Virus record (IMG/VR): IMGVR_UViG_3300022871_000025
Span: 1 to 50,930 of that record
Source: a virus
Direction: 5' to 3' (one strand)
Length of the DNA stretch: 50,930 nt
Shown: one piece after another, positions 41,801 to 50,352 of the stretch
Position numbering within the stretch: the first letter of the stretch is position 1
Layout: every line of letters begins with the position of its first letter
Translations under genes and position numbers: made by a program
The notes under the pieces: generated by a model
Database searches by the model: none
What the model saw: only the letters and a program-made list of their open reading frames with translations
Told to the model about the DNA's origin: nothing

Positions 41801-43194
41801 TGTGCAACTTTAGCCTTTGAAGCTTCTTGACCTAGCTTAGCGAAAAATTCTTGTTGTGTCTTAGGATTTTGTTTGCTTACATCGTCAACCATTTTAATAG
41901 TTTTATCAAAAGATAATCCAGTGACTTTAGAATATTCATTTGCTATTGACATTTTAGCAGATGTTCTAGCTTTCATCCCGGCAGCACCTCCACCAAAGAA
42001 GCCCATAAGTCCAGAACTTCTAGCTGTCTGATCCATAGTTTTCCAAAAATCTTTTAAGTTCATGTCACCATTTGCATTATGAACATAATGAATAGCTTCG
42101 GTAATTGTTTCCTCCCACATTTCCTGAAATGCACCTTTTCCTGCACCCTTGGCGACATGAGTTATCCCTTTTTTAAACAAAGTTTTTAATGCTTTATTCA
42201 CGCTTTGACTACCTGCTTTACCAAAAATATCAAGCATTGCTCCTTCTGCTCCAGGCATTCCAACAAGAAAACTTAAAGCGGTCATACCACCTTCAATCAA
42301 TCCAGCCTCAACACCATGAATTGAAGATTCTAAAACAGGTGCAGCAACTTGCATTTCACTTGTCAAAGGTGAAATATTAGTATATCGCTTGTCATAATAA
42401 GAAGATTGAGACTCTCTAAGAAACATACCAGCTATAATCGCTGCTTTTTGTCCAGTCAAAGAATCAGCAATCATAGGAACAACACTTCTAAAAGAATTAC
42501 CAACAGCATCTATCCATGGATTATCTTTATTATATTCAGCCAATCCAACGCCTACATCGCCTTGCAAATCATGCACCCAGCGTCCTAAATGAGAATCTTC
42601 GCCAATCTTACCTATAGTTTGGTCGTACGCACCTAAAATAGGTTTAGCAACATCTAAAGCACCAATTCGAGCATTATACGATATTGTTTTAGCTGTTCTT
42701 TGAAGCAAATTGTCGTTTCCTTCTGGGTCAATTGATTCAACCATTGGTTGAACATTAAGTCGTTGCTGATAAGAAGCTTCATCTTGAGCATTGTTCTGCG
42801 CTTGAGTCTGGTCTATCTCATCCATTTGCCTTTTTCTGGAATTGTACTGCTCTTGGTGTTTCAGAAATTCATTAGCATCAGGTGTCGTCGTCATGCTTTC
42901 TTCTAATTCAGCCAGTTTAGCTTGGTCATGCGAACGAACTACAGTATCATATTGAGTATTTAAGTTTTTCTGTCTGGCTAAATAGTTGTCATCAATCACA
43001 GCATCTGGGTCTCGATTAACAACTATTTTTCTCAACTTATTTCTTTTTAAATCACCATATTTTTGAACATTTTTTGGGTCTTTAAACAAAGATGGATGCT
43101 TTTCAAAGATTTCTTTATCCGCAATGTTTTGCCTAACCGAAGCACCTGCTAAAGTTTCAAATTTATTATTCAAACGGTCTGTTCTTAAACTCAT
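35890..43194 (-). CDS. Giant (2434-residue) polyvalent virion protein with HEAGH peptidase motif
   Basis: N-terminal region ~1-200 is charged (K-Y-G-D-L-K-R-N-K-L-R); a Gly/Ala hydrophobic region around 240-420 (A-I-I-A-G-M-F-L-R-E-S and G-M-T-A-L-S-F-L-V-G-M-P-G) may insert in membranes; 570-720 is a Glu/Pro/Val linker; then Lys-rich coil regions. H-E-A-G-H at 1369-1373 with a Glu in E-A-F-A-E-W about 35-40 residues later fits a zinc metallopeptidase. Residues ~1900-2250 resemble LPD-type regions (A-L-L-L-S-T-G-I-A-I-G-A-L-K-A-V-L-G). The end is an R/S-rich tail. Such proteins are carried in the virion and injected with DNA. Domain limits are approximate. Confidence 0.7.
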   Translation of the reverse strand: MSLRTDRLNNKFETLAGASVRQNIADKEIFEKHPSLFKDPKNVQKYGDLKRNKLRKIVVNRDPDAVIDDNYLARQKNLNTQYDTVVRSHDQAKLAELEESMTTTPDANEFLKHQEQYNSRKRQMDEIDQTQAQNNAQDEASYQQRLNVQPMVESIDPEGNDNLLQRTAKTISYNARIGALDVAKPILGAYDQTIGKIGEDSHLGRWVHDLQGDVGVGLAEYNKDNPWIDAVGNSFRSVVPMIADSLTGQKAAIIAGMFLRESQSSYYDKRYTNISPLTSEMQVAAPVLESSIHGVEAGLIEGGMTALSFLVGMPGAEGAMLDIFGKAGSQSVNKALKTLFKKGITHVAKGAGKGAFQEMWEETITEAIHYVHNANGDMNLKDFWKTMDQTARSSGLMGFFGGGAAGMKARTSAKMSIANEYSKVTGLSFDKTIKMVDDVSKQNPKTQQEFFAKLGQEASKAKVAQRQMQEILLEAEPDQVQRIIMNPNLKAMQDLGIDVQTDADVASYQKDLIKLLIAYENPGYDWDSPLVKFPEAGQIDDIDAYIESVFNENGEEVMNQVRLAQEQDAQVQEPDISQMSNEELDEQFNPENPAYQGDAQTDDTVVAPVEEAEAVPEQESVFTPEEVEQIENEEVFKFGEEVAPVKEVIPKEDKTQVKDVKPVAEPILSEERTAPKQPVTAPKTAVEGVLSEKETETIAKLEKELEPLLDKVVDMNRTDEGYGDAWNKMKIVRDKLSVLKDKAKIKTEKPTVKTEETTPIDTKTFDSYVEDDSRTKMQSGRIKKVLSRQFNYGGKTQTAHEIIEDAYNRGGKIATEKVSVNITPSKLNDLKNEKGSNKLLNDILAEKKQGIEGEAHKRRDELIKLIDKQFYIKDVEGIQLPDGSWVGSKVATKTALTYFKSLSSPKSKVASKVAETAVEPIKTNKKIPTLKEYIEEKYSKWQQDQDNSTYYKSIFGARKSDHLGDVKNAHFDLVKDALLKGDKLPANVLADYKDLAKDVEVRKKSTESQPIFEPYEFVYSSVDETSEKWLRHTNEYLDPEFTNDDNVVQGITERMWNNSQDLQYIVDESFKPDLAELKEDEMSTTDLQEAISIVSKRINELNAVEKAVEPKAEKASPYARLTQFDDLSLAEQKGLKDHATPIAKTGWKQVALGAKNTGDILVWNTETGELKAFENDKAGAIAYANENAVEQAEVAETLTPAELKNLRAKRTRLKRKLVLESKKLEQMERSKDIPTRVKTDKQETVQGLSDEIGSITGQIDASVKATPKRATGSTLRGANTGANSAPGSNAQWTTQTSETKEGLALAKKIKTDTLGKKTGVRSIVDYLNKKLDVLLIQSRSQTSKKYPANYRSGFATVFTKKKGSQINFHEAGHRLFELMDRRGVIDKTLEQTLTSFLDSGLAPQASAQNIQEAFAEWTRQFITNYDSLKGWESIENAVKTTYPKSLTALRDATRAFNEHVKRTPTAKVLSETFDQGKTPPANIRGVVNLLLQKMARGEHASEMFIRDIQRGMKFYETSKPTAKNNLAWFRKGAAKNVHSSHAELSRVRNEVDFVFSGGNVGRNGVRVIKPGETSPAYLTDKSYNDIKDMVPAKQWAQAQIATEVQAALARWNTKGLAYVGMDNGITPADLEAIVAEARDTIPNFDEFAEANKEYFDALLDIAVMAGQFTAEEAQVMKDTYEHYVYLKPAFAPQSGSSSTGEATSGIMKAFGSTSGYADLAEAAYDRTKNVLSLYAEQNAKKSVLNAIDDIQNNDSLPDRLKEIARQTLIPLNLKTKPVATLSTDEQTQIIFDYLSENGFEGDIEDINIEGRTQIFRASKPNDVNVITVYKNGKSKYYMATNPLMYDMYATESDINPVVKMILSEVAAVTRNFTRPITESPAFGILNAGWRDMQRVMSRGEEGRLAIPYYALARGVVGRLAGVEGFNKIGHFKNLNHPELKNAAQLLSHSLHQSESSMINQLGRSEFVNMLAEGWHNTKMPVHGVLRAVINMTHLANIVNVPIKLVDIFNYTVHSRQSNAFFESMSREGVAATKLDTGGSLQDALAAYSDVTGRFGSRPGSTAVASVYQTLPFSNANMQILYESLLDYTSPDAAVRNRVGKRLALLLSTGIAIGALKAVLGDDDDEKEIPTETKARYFTFAGLKVPFGYGLEGMLVNMGYTATREFLSDDRFIRDKEKYAMTLLSQTGQSLSIETSLLPPILKAIRNANINYDSFFNSHIVSPYQSNLEPSEQYRATTPAFYKAIGSWINYSPTKIQYIVRSGVARQIDEAIKVSDRIQKGKFAFGEVRADIPAIGRLFIRKPTGWRSESVRTVAEYNDKYTSFRHKLKNSKKEIDKQTLAYMDGDSNEIDSRLKVQVDSLMFLHKQNNALSRLSSEIKKADDDKDKVDFLKQQMVLRAQAALAGNTDFIDKMDRMSNGSSRSRATRSRRSRSRK

Positions 43195-43196
43195 TT

Positions 43197-44999
43197 TTAC
43201 CTCGTAGTTAATTCTTTTAACTGTTGTTTCAACTCTTCAAGCTCTCCAACATCTGTTGTTTTTGACATTTTCAATCTGATGGATTTTGCCTCTGATTCAT
43301 TAGCTTTTTCAAGTGCAGTTTGCTCTACATTATCTGCTTTTTCTGTCCTTTTAGGATTATATGTCTCTTCGTACCATTTCTTCATGTACATTTCTTGTCT
43401 TTCTTTTCCTCTTAACTTATCTGCATATTTGTCATATTCTTTTTCTACTTTATTCCATTGAAGCGAACCTATTGTTTTATAAAAAGCGTTCCAATCTACT
43501 TTAGGTCTAGCCAATTTTGCAGGTTTCCCAGGAGAATGCTGACTTTTTTTCATGTCATCAATACGTTGCTGTTCTTTATCTACTTGTTCTTGAACCAATT
43601 GAGCTTTTATTTCATCATCGGTAAGAATTGTTTTTGCAGCTTCTTCTCCTGCTTCCTCCCATGTGTTCAAATAATTCCCATAATCATCTTTGAGGGCGAA
43701 AATAGTCTTTTGCAGAGCTAGTCGTTTTACGCTAGTTTCTCTTATGTTTGTTATTTTATCTGCAACTGCTTTTTCTTGAGTTACCTGTGCTTCTTTCGCT
43801 ACAGCTGGATCAACAGGAGCAACAAACGGTTGTCCAGTTTCCCTAGACTTAATAAAGCGTTCAACATCTTCTCTTTGATAATACGGAGGAAAGTTTGCTT
43901 TTGTTTCTGTTATAAGTGTATTCTGTTCTGTCAAAGGTCTTTCATCAAAAGTGGGCTGTTTAGCTTGAATAGCTGCCGAAATATCATTTCCAACAGTTTC
44001 ATCGAATGCTTCTGCATCTTGGTTGCTATAAGCCGCTTGCAATTCTCTTGCTTTTTGAGCAACAAGAGCTTGAGCTGGTGCTCGTTCTCCTGGAGCATAG
44101 TCTTTACTTGTGGCAATATTATCATATTCTTCTTTCAAAGAACCAAGTTGTGTGTGAAGTTTCTGTGCATATTCTGGAGCAATTTGTATCGGTTGATTTG
44201 GAGTATCACCAATAGCTGCAAAAGTATCTCTTAAACCATTTTCGCCAATATAAGGAGAGCCGTCTGGCTTAAGTGGAGTAACAAACTGTCCACTAATGGC
44301 TGGTTTATTATTAAAAGGTTGTTCTACTCCACCAACAAATACACCACTTGTTTGAGGTGCTTGAGGTAACGGTCCATACTTAGCAATATTCGCTGCATCT
44401 TGCGGATTAACCACTGGAGCATTATTGACAACGCCACCTTGTTGAACCTGCTGTTGTGGTTGTCCTTGATATGCTTGCTGTTGTGGTTGCTGTACACCAT
44501 TATTAGTCAACCCCTGAACAGACTGCTGTGTCCTATCCCTGCCATTAAGACTTGTTGGCTGACCCATCGTGCTTCTGTTTCCACCCAAACGCTGTGGCTG
44601 ACCTTGCTGTTGTGGCTGACCTTGCTGTTGTTGAGCTTGTTGCCTAGCATCAATCCGATTCTCATCTCTCTGCTGTGCATAATAATTATCTTTTTGTTGA
44701 GAATCCATTCCCAGCGTTGCTCGGTTGTCTTGCAAAGTATTATTTTTAGCATCTCTCTGATTTAGGTTAACTAGTTTTCCTGGCAAATCTCTTGTTGGCC
44801 CAGCCATGCCACTGCCAACATTGTTATCTTCCAATGTCGTAGGTTTTGCAAAACTATTATGAGCTGCGATGACCTTGTTCAAAGTATTACTTCCAGTTCC
44901 TCCAACAACCCTTGCCTCTTTTCTGCTTTGAGCCTTTTTTCTTGCTCTTGCCAAACCTGCTTGCCTCTTCGCTTCTATCTTTTTCTGATCTTTTGTCAT
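43197..44999 (-). CDS. Gln-rich internal virion-like protein
   Basis: About 600 residues from the ATG at 44999 (M-T-K-D-Q-K-K-I-E-A-K), with AGGAAAACA upstream; a longer frame reaches into the previous gene. Residues ~100-200 are very Gln/Pro-rich (Q-Q-Q-G-Q-P-Q-Q-Q-G-Q), the rest helical and charged. Sits before the giant protein, the place of internal core proteins in podoviruses. Function inferred from position. Confidence 0.55.
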   Translation of the reverse strand: MTKDQKKIEAKRQAGLARARKKAQSRKEARVVGGTGSNTLNKVIAAHNSFAKPTTLEDNNVGSGMAGPTRDLPGKLVNLNQRDAKNNTLQDNRATLGMDSQQKDNYYAQQRDENRIDARQQAQQQQGQPQQQGQPQRLGGNRSTMGQPTSLNGRDRTQQSVQGLTNNGVQQPQQQAYQGQPQQQVQQGGVVNNAPVVNPQDAANIAKYGPLPQAPQTSGVFVGGVEQPFNNKPAISGQFVTPLKPDGSPYIGENGLRDTFAAIGDTPNQPIQIAPEYAQKLHTQLGSLKEEYDNIATSKDYAPGERAPAQALVAQKARELQAAYSNQDAEAFDETVGNDISAAIQAKQPTFDERPLTEQNTLITETKANFPPYYQREDVERFIKSRETGQPFVAPVDPAVAKEAQVTQEKAVADKITNIRETSVKRLALQKTIFALKDDYGNYLNTWEEAGEEAAKTILTDDEIKAQLVQEQVDKEQQRIDDMKKSQHSPGKPAKLARPKVDWNAFYKTIGSLQWNKVEKEYDKYADKLRGKERQEMYMKKWYEETYNPKRTEKADNVEQTALEKANESEAKSIRLKMSKTTDVGELEELKQQLKELTTR

Positions 45000-45009
45000 G
45001 ATTGTTTTC

Positions 45010-46677
45010 CTATTTATATTTTTCGTCAATCTCATCTGTTCTAATTGCAAAAATTCTAAAATCCTCGAATTCAAAGCCTACTCTATAAGAATACCTAGAA
45101 ACAACTTCCGTATCTGCTACATATCTAGCATATTCTGCGTATATCTCTGGAGGACAAAAAAAAGCAGAATCACAGATAGTCTTTGAAGAGTTTGTACTAG
45201 TCCATGAATTATTTATTATATCTGTCTTACCTAAAAAAGAATAATAGTTAGAAGTTACATTCATATCCATAGCACTGAAAGCATTTGCACGTATACGTGA
45301 AAAATATATATCTGTTTTTGCAAAAACATCATAATTCATTTTGTAATAATAATAGTTTGTTCTGCTCGAATCCATATGATTTAAAAATGTTAAATTTGTA
45401 ATTCCTGGGCTCATTGTTATTTTTACCCAATCAACTTCATTATTTGCATTCTTCGACGCTTCCATCACACAATATCTGCTGTTTCTTTGATAATAAGAAA
45501 CCCCGGCATTAGTTGTTATGTTTGCAATGGCATCTGCTAGGTTACTTCCCTCCCCTACATATGTGAAACCATAATTATGTGTATCGTAATCTATACGTGT
45601 TGCTTCTATGCACTTTATTTCTTCAACAATATTACTAGCACGTGTAAGATAGTTGTTATAATATACTATAGAATCTGCCCTATCCAATCTTTGGTTTGCG
45701 AATAGAAGAGGCGAGTCCATTTCTGGATATATTACTTTTAATGTAATACCCTCTGTGGATGGTGAAATAGAATCTATTGTATGAAATTGAACAGGTAACT
45801 GATTCGTAATTCCGCTTGCAATAATTGTTATATTTGTGTGTATTTGACTTTGAAATTGTCTATCATATAAATTTAAAACTATACCGTTAATATCAAAAGA
45901 TAGGTTTTGTGCAGATTCTGGATATACTAATAATAAAGGGTACTTATCTGTAATAAAAGTTTGGTCGAAATTTCTTAATTTTTGGCTACGAAGATATACA
46001 TAAATCTTGTGGTTTCCTGAATACCAGAGAAGTCTAGCTCTTACTTTATCATCTATAATTAATGGATTAGCCATCCAAGGATAGTTTGTGCCACCTTCTG
46101 TAACAATCTCATCTGTGGAATACACCCAATCAAAAGAGGACACATCAACGCCTTCTGGAATGTTTTTTACATTATCAAAAGAATCTTCAAGAGAATTATT
46201 TATAATATATGATTTATCTATCACTTTATATCTATAATAACTTCTAGCAGAATTTCCTCCAATAACATAGTTATTAGTTAATAACATCGAATTATAAAGA
46301 TTAATAAGGGTAAAATTAACCAGCGTGTTGTAGTTAAAAGCAGTTGAGTATTCACCATCAAACAAGTTGTCTCTCATATATCTGTCGAAAACCAAATCAT
46401 TTTCATTTGTGTATTTTGTCTGATAGGTAGAAAAAGTATACCCGACCTCTTCTTGCGTTACGTATAGATTGTTAGTATCATCGCTACGAGTTAATAAAAA
46501 ATATGGTATTGTTTCTGATTGCATATTTGGCATAAAGTAATAGTCAGAAAAAATCCAATATGTCTTTTTTGCAACATCCATGTAATAATCGTAATTAACA
46601 CGCTGCGCCGAAACCGAACTAACTAAAAGTATAATATATATAAGAAGTACGGCAATCTCTTTCAACAAAAAATGCAT
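45010..46677 (-). CDS. Structural protein with Sec signal peptide
   Basis: About 555 residues. GAGGAAGG sits 8 bases before the ATG at 46677 (the ATG at 46683 is too close), giving M-H-F-L-L-K-E-I-A-V-L-L-I-Y, then a core and cleavage-like S-V-S-A followed by Q. The mature part is rich in Tyr, Asn and Thr and beta strands (W-I-F-S-D-Y-Y-F-M; Y-R-Y-K-V-I-D-K-S-Y). It overlaps the previous gene by 59 bases. No named family; a tail or host-contact protein that seems to be exported is unusual. Confidence 0.6.
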   Translation of the reverse strand: MHFLLKEIAVLLIYIILLVSSVSAQRVNYDYYMDVAKKTYWIFSDYYFMPNMQSETIPYFLLTRSDDTNNLYVTQEEVGYTFSTYQTKYTNENDLVFDRYMRDNLFDGEYSTAFNYNTLVNFTLINLYNSMLLTNNYVIGGNSARSYYRYKVIDKSYIINNSLEDSFDNVKNIPEGVDVSSFDWVYSTDEIVTEGGTNYPWMANPLIIDDKVRARLLWYSGNHKIYVYLRSQKLRNFDQTFITDKYPLLLVYPESAQNLSFDINGIVLNLYDRQFQSQIHTNITIIASGITNQLPVQFHTIDSISPSTEGITLKVIYPEMDSPLLFANQRLDRADSIVYYNNYLTRASNIVEEIKCIEATRIDYDTHNYGFTYVGEGSNLADAIANITTNAGVSYYQRNSRYCVMEASKNANNEVDWVKITMSPGITNLTFLNHMDSSRTNYYYYKMNYDVFAKTDIYFSRIRANAFSAMDMNVTSNYYSFLGKTDIINNSWTSTNSSKTICDSAFFCPPEIYAEYARYVADTEVVSRYSYRVGFEFEDFRIFAIRTDEIDEKYK

Positions 46678-47377
46678 ATCCATATCCTTCCTCAGTTTCT
46701 GTTTTTTTCTTTATCATTTTATATAATTTGAAATTTAAAAGTAATGGATAGGAATCCTGTAATGTGTCAGAAGAAACAACAAAAGAAGCTACTACGGACA
46801 AAAAACTCTTCGTAAGGGTCAAATAAATAAAAAAAGTCGCTTCGCCATCCTCATCATAATCAACGACATCTTGCGTTGCATCTTCAAGATAAATAGTCTC
46901 ATCTAGTTTTTCTATATCATAATTGAAAATATGTTTAATACTTCCGCCTCTAATTTTTATACTATTATATTTGCCTTCTAAAGATATAACATCAAAATCT
47001 CTTGGATACCCAGAAAAATAATCTTTTGTCACAACATAATTTAATTGAGTATCTTCTTCGAGACCAGCTTCACTGTCTGCTTGTGCAATAGCTGGAAGTT
47101 TTAATCTGTCTATCAAAATCTCATCTCCAACGGCATAATTGTTCCCGTCTCTTGCCTTTATACTTATCTGAACAGGTATTTCATAATAGTCTCCATAGTT
47201 AGCTTCATCGAGAATTTCACTTTGATATTGAGTAACTTTAATTATTGCCTTTATAAAAGCATTGTGTGTTGGAACTTCAGTAATAACAGCAGTCACTAAC
47301 TGCGAGAAGTTTCTACTATCAAAATCTGCGTACTCACTTAAAATCCCTCTATTATGTAGTGGAAATCCTGTAGTCAT
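46619..47377 (-). CDS. Hypothetical 252-residue tail-operon protein
   Basis: Beta-rich (Y-D-E-D-G-E-A-T-F-F-I-Y-L-T-L-T-K-S) and acidic, beginning M-T-T-G-F-P-L-H-N-R-G-I. Starts one base from the end of the previous gene. Similar in style to podovirus tail-associated proteins, no motif recognised. Confidence 0.5.
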   Translation of the reverse strand: MTTGFPLHNRGILSEYADFDSRNFSQLVTAVITEVPTHNAFIKAIIKVTQYQSEILDEANYGDYYEIPVQISIKARDGNNYAVGDEILIDRLKLPAIAQADSEAGLEEDTQLNYVVTKDYFSGYPRDFDVISLEGKYNSIKIRGGSIKHIFNYDIEKLDETIYLEDATQDVVDYDEDGEATFFIYLTLTKSFLSVVASFVVSSDTLQDSYPLLLNFKLYKMIKKKTETEEGYGYAFFVERDCRTSYIYYTFS

Positions 47378-49053
47378 TATTCAACTCCCTCGATGCTCGT
47401 AGCAGCTCCCAGTATTGCAGCTAAATCTGATAACTTGGGCATACTTGCCATATAAAGTTTGTAAGCATCTGCAATATATCCTTGCATTTGCGTATTAAGA
47501 GAGTTTTGATTCATAACGCCTTGAGCATCTAAACTAGCTTGTTGAATTGCCGCACTTGTTGTATTGTTAGCTGTAGCCACATTTGCACTTGTTGCATTGT
47601 TAGCTGTAGCCACACTTGCACTTGTTGCATTGTTAGCTGTAGCCACACTTGCACTTGTTGCATTGTTAGCTGTAGCCACACTTGCACTTGTATCAGCCCC
47701 ATATTTAGAAGCACTAAGAGAGTTTTTGCTAGAAGCAATAGAAGAAGCATAGTTTCTTATACTACTGTTTTCAGACGTAAAAGCACTAGCCTTGGCCTGT
47801 GCGAGTTGAGATTTTATTTCTTTAACTCTAAGAGTCAACTCGTGCCCTTTCATTTCGTGGTCAGATTCAAATTGTGCCATACGAACTTCTACATCATATA
47901 CTTTCAACAGAGAATCAATAGTCATTCCAGCAGTTTGTATTTCTTGAGAGCCAACAGTATTAAGATAGTTAGTATAAGCTTGAGAAAGTACATCTACTTC
48001 TTTCATAATATGAGGGATAATAGTTGATATTTCTTGTAAATCGTTACTTCTCATACTTTCAAGACCAGAAATCAAGTCAGCCCTAGCTTTTTCTTGACTG
48101 CCATACAAATCTTTTTCAAGATTAATCCTACGCTCAACAAGTTTATCACTAAGATTTGTAAGAGCCATTTGATGTTCTCTCTCAATTCCAGATGAAATCG
48201 GTCCCCATGTCAAACTATTATGAGTATGTTTATCAATCATTTCAGCTTCACGTTTAGAACGCTCGGTTGTAAATGCTAAATCAATAACGGCTTTTTCGCT
48301 AACTCCCCAATCATCTAGCTCATCACTTACTGTATCTTGATATGCAATAAAATCGTTTATAAACTCATCAAGTACATCCTGTATTTTCGGATTATAGTCT
48401 TCTCCAACGTCCTGCATCTCACCTTTATATTTATCAAGGAGTGTGTCAACTAAATCAGCTGCATATCTTATTTTTTCAGTAAAAGAAATACGAGCAAGAT
48501 CTATTGCGTCTTCAGCAACAAGTAAAGCATTGTCGATATCTGACTGCGGTGAAGAAACATTTTCTATTGTTATTCCATATAGTCCTTCATCGATTTCAGG
48601 AAACCACCCAGCCGAAATAGGGGTAACATTAGTATTTTCAAGTGTTGCAGCCTCTCCCCCAGTTGCATTTGATGCAGTTCCTCCAGTTGCAGTTCCTCCA
48701 GTTGCAGTTCCTCCAGTTGCAGTTCCTCCAGTTACGGATGCTGAAACATCATCCAAACCAGCATCTAATGCTACTATTAACTCCATAATGCTGGCAGTTG
48801 TAGTCTCATCCTCAGTATCGTAATTGTCTTCAAACAACGAGTATAATGTAGAAAGTACCTCACCAAAATCCACATACTCTCGCTTTAGTACGTAATTAAT
48901 AGGTACTGCCGCTGATGAATCAGTAGAAGAAGAAGGTATTCTTGAAGAAATTCTCCACCCGTTTGCAACCATTGCAGGAACAACGCTTTGCTCCCCTGGC
49001 TTTTCTTGTAAATCACAACTTAATTCTTCTGTCCAATCGGATATATCAGTCAT
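47377..49053 (-). CDS. 558-residue coiled-coil protein with two internal tandem repeats
   Basis: N-terminal ~100 residues, then a Gly/Thr repeat (T-G-G-T-A units, four copies), a long charged coil (residues ~180-400) and an Ala/Asn/Ser repeat encoded by 33-base units (A-T-A-N-N-A-T-S-A-S-V), followed by a short hydrophobic helix. The layout suggests an elongated tail protein, perhaps an appendage or a needle-like hub component. The repeat DNA makes length variation likely. Confidence 0.55.
   Translation of the reverse strand: MTDISDWTEELSCDLQEKPGEQSVVPAMVANGWRISSRIPSSSTDSSAAVPINYVLKREYVDFGEVLSTLYSLFEDNYDTEDETTTASIMELIVALDAGLDDVSASVTGGTATGGTATGGTATGGTASNATGGEAATLENTNVTPISAGWFPEIDEGLYGITIENVSSPQSDIDNALLVAEDAIDLARISFTEKIRYAADLVDTLLDKYKGEMQDVGEDYNPKIQDVLDEFINDFIAYQDTVSDELDDWGVSEKAVIDLAFTTERSKREAEMIDKHTHNSLTWGPISSGIEREHQMALTNLSDKLVERRINLEKDLYGSQEKARADLISGLESMRSNDLQEISTIIPHIMKEVDVLSQAYTNYLNTVGSQEIQTAGMTIDSLLKVYDVEVRMAQFESDHEMKGHELTLRVKEIKSQLAQAKASAFTSENSSIRNYASSIASSKNSLSASKYGADTSASVATANNATSASVATANNATSASVATANNATSANVATANNTTSAAIQQASLDAQGVMNQNSLNTQMQGYIADAYKLYMASMPKLSDLAAILGAATSIEGVE
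47566..47691 (-). repeat. 33-base tandem repeats, about 3.8 copies
   Basis: Units at 47566, 47599 and 47632 plus a partial copy at 47665, nearly identical, coding an 11-residue Ala/Asn/Ser repeat in the 558-residue protein. Confidence 0.85.
48674..48733 (-). repeat. 15-base tandem repeats, four copies
   Basis: Exact 15-base units at 48674, 48689, 48704 and 48719 coding five-residue T-G-G-T-A units in the same protein; a flexible linker. Confidence 0.85.
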
Positions 49054-50318
49054 TATCTTAATCTCCCTGTCATTGTTGACATTACTGTAAATCTTTCCAT
49101 TTCAAATAATCCAGTACCTTGAAGCACCAGGCAGAACCATGAGCCTCTGCTCCTTGGTCGTTTAACTCTATTAAATTCAGCTGCGGTGGCGGCAAAACTA
49201 CCTGTGCTACCTAAGAACGCCTTGGCAGTGGTTAGACAAGCACTAGCACTCTTGCCGGTAACAACTTCCATATTGCACGTTCCTCCACTTAACGCCCCCT
49301 GTAGTTCGTGTACGACACCCGTCCTAAAATTCTGTGCTATTGAGTAAGGACCAAAGATTACCGACCAATCAGTCTCGCATATCTCACCTTTAGAGAATTT
49401 CTTAGCTACTCCATCCTCATCTACGAATAGTAGAACACCATCATCGCTCCTAGTCCTCCTGATAGGTAGACTAGCTAATTCTATTTCATAAAATGCTTTA
49501 CTACGAATATCCATCTGGCAAGAGAACGAAGCCGTGAATGCGTAAACCTTTTGCCTTAAATCATCAAAAGCAACTACACCATCTGTTTCTGCAAAGGCTC
49601 CCGGGATAGTATCTTCACTAACATTTTGCACTCTACCCTCTAATCCACAAGAACACAAGCCCTCTCTACTTAAAAAATAAACTTCTCCAACATCTGTAAC
49701 ATCAGCAGAGCCTTGTGAGAACGTACCAACATTATAACTCTTTAACTGGAGATTACTAGGGTCTACGGGATCTCCGACAAGCAACCACACACTACGAGCA
49801 GTGAATATCCAACAAGCACGATCGTTGAAAGGTATAACACAAGTGACTGTCCCTGAAACTCCCGGAGATTCATCGGTTTGAAGGGCGGTCGCTCTTGAAG
49901 CATCTTCAACAGTTGCTCCGATATCCCAATCATCATAATCATGAACACGACTGAAAAAAGTAAGGTTTTCATTTTTCAATATCTCCCTATCTCTATAATA
50001 TTTATCTGGTTCAGTGATATCAATAACTGGCGTTTCCGTCACCGGCTCTGTATATGTCGCACAAATCGCTGCATCACCAATGGCAATAACAGCACTGCCT
50101 ATCGCCCAAAACTCTGGGTCAGTAGGTGTAACATAGATATCATCCGAAGCACTCTCATACTTGTCTCTACTACCAAACGTAGCTGTGCCTCTGCGTATGC
50201 GTCCTTCCACGTTCTTAGCATGGAATACTGTATTTTTGACATCAGCACTCTCTGGACTTATCTTAGTGACTAGCCCCTCGTAAGGGTGACGTATCGTAAA
50301 GTTTCTATCTTCTGGCAT
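49053..50318 (-). CDS. 421-residue beta-rich tail/hub protein, possible beta-propeller
   Basis: Begins M-P-E-D-R-N-F-T-I-R-H-P-Y-E-G-L, with repeated beta units (V-Y-F-L-S-R-E-G-L; A-C-W-I-F-T-A-R-S-V-W-L-L; Q-K-V-Y-A-F-T-A-S), as in podovirus tail nozzle or adaptor proteins. AGAAAGGGCGAT precedes the ATG. The first gene past the junction region. Exact role inferred. Confidence 0.5.
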   Translation of the reverse strand: MPEDRNFTIRHPYEGLVTKISPESADVKNTVFHAKNVEGRIRRGTATFGSRDKYESASDDIYVTPTDPEFWAIGSAVIAIGDAAICATYTEPVTETPVIDITEPDKYYRDREILKNENLTFFSRVHDYDDWDIGATVEDASRATALQTDESPGVSGTVTCVIPFNDRACWIFTARSVWLLVGDPVDPSNLQLKSYNVGTFSQGSADVTDVGEVYFLSREGLCSCGLEGRVQNVSEDTIPGAFAETDGVVAFDDLRQKVYAFTASFSCQMDIRSKAFYEIELASLPIRRTRSDDGVLLFVDEDGVAKKFSKGEICETDWSVIFGPYSIAQNFRTGVVHELQGALSGGTCNMEVVTGKSASACLTTAKAFLGSTGSFAATAAEFNRVKRPRSRGSWFCLVLQGTGLFEMERFTVMSTMTGRLR

Positions 50319-50352
50319 ATCGCCCTTTCTGTTTTAAAACAAGTCCTCCCCC

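Noticed and set aside
47566-47691. CRISPR-like array
   Set aside because: The units are contiguous without spacers and in frame in a coding region.
47539-48027. 162-residue Cys-rich frame antisense to the 558-residue gene
   Set aside because: Shadow of the 33-base repeats in the opposite strand; no ribosome binding site.
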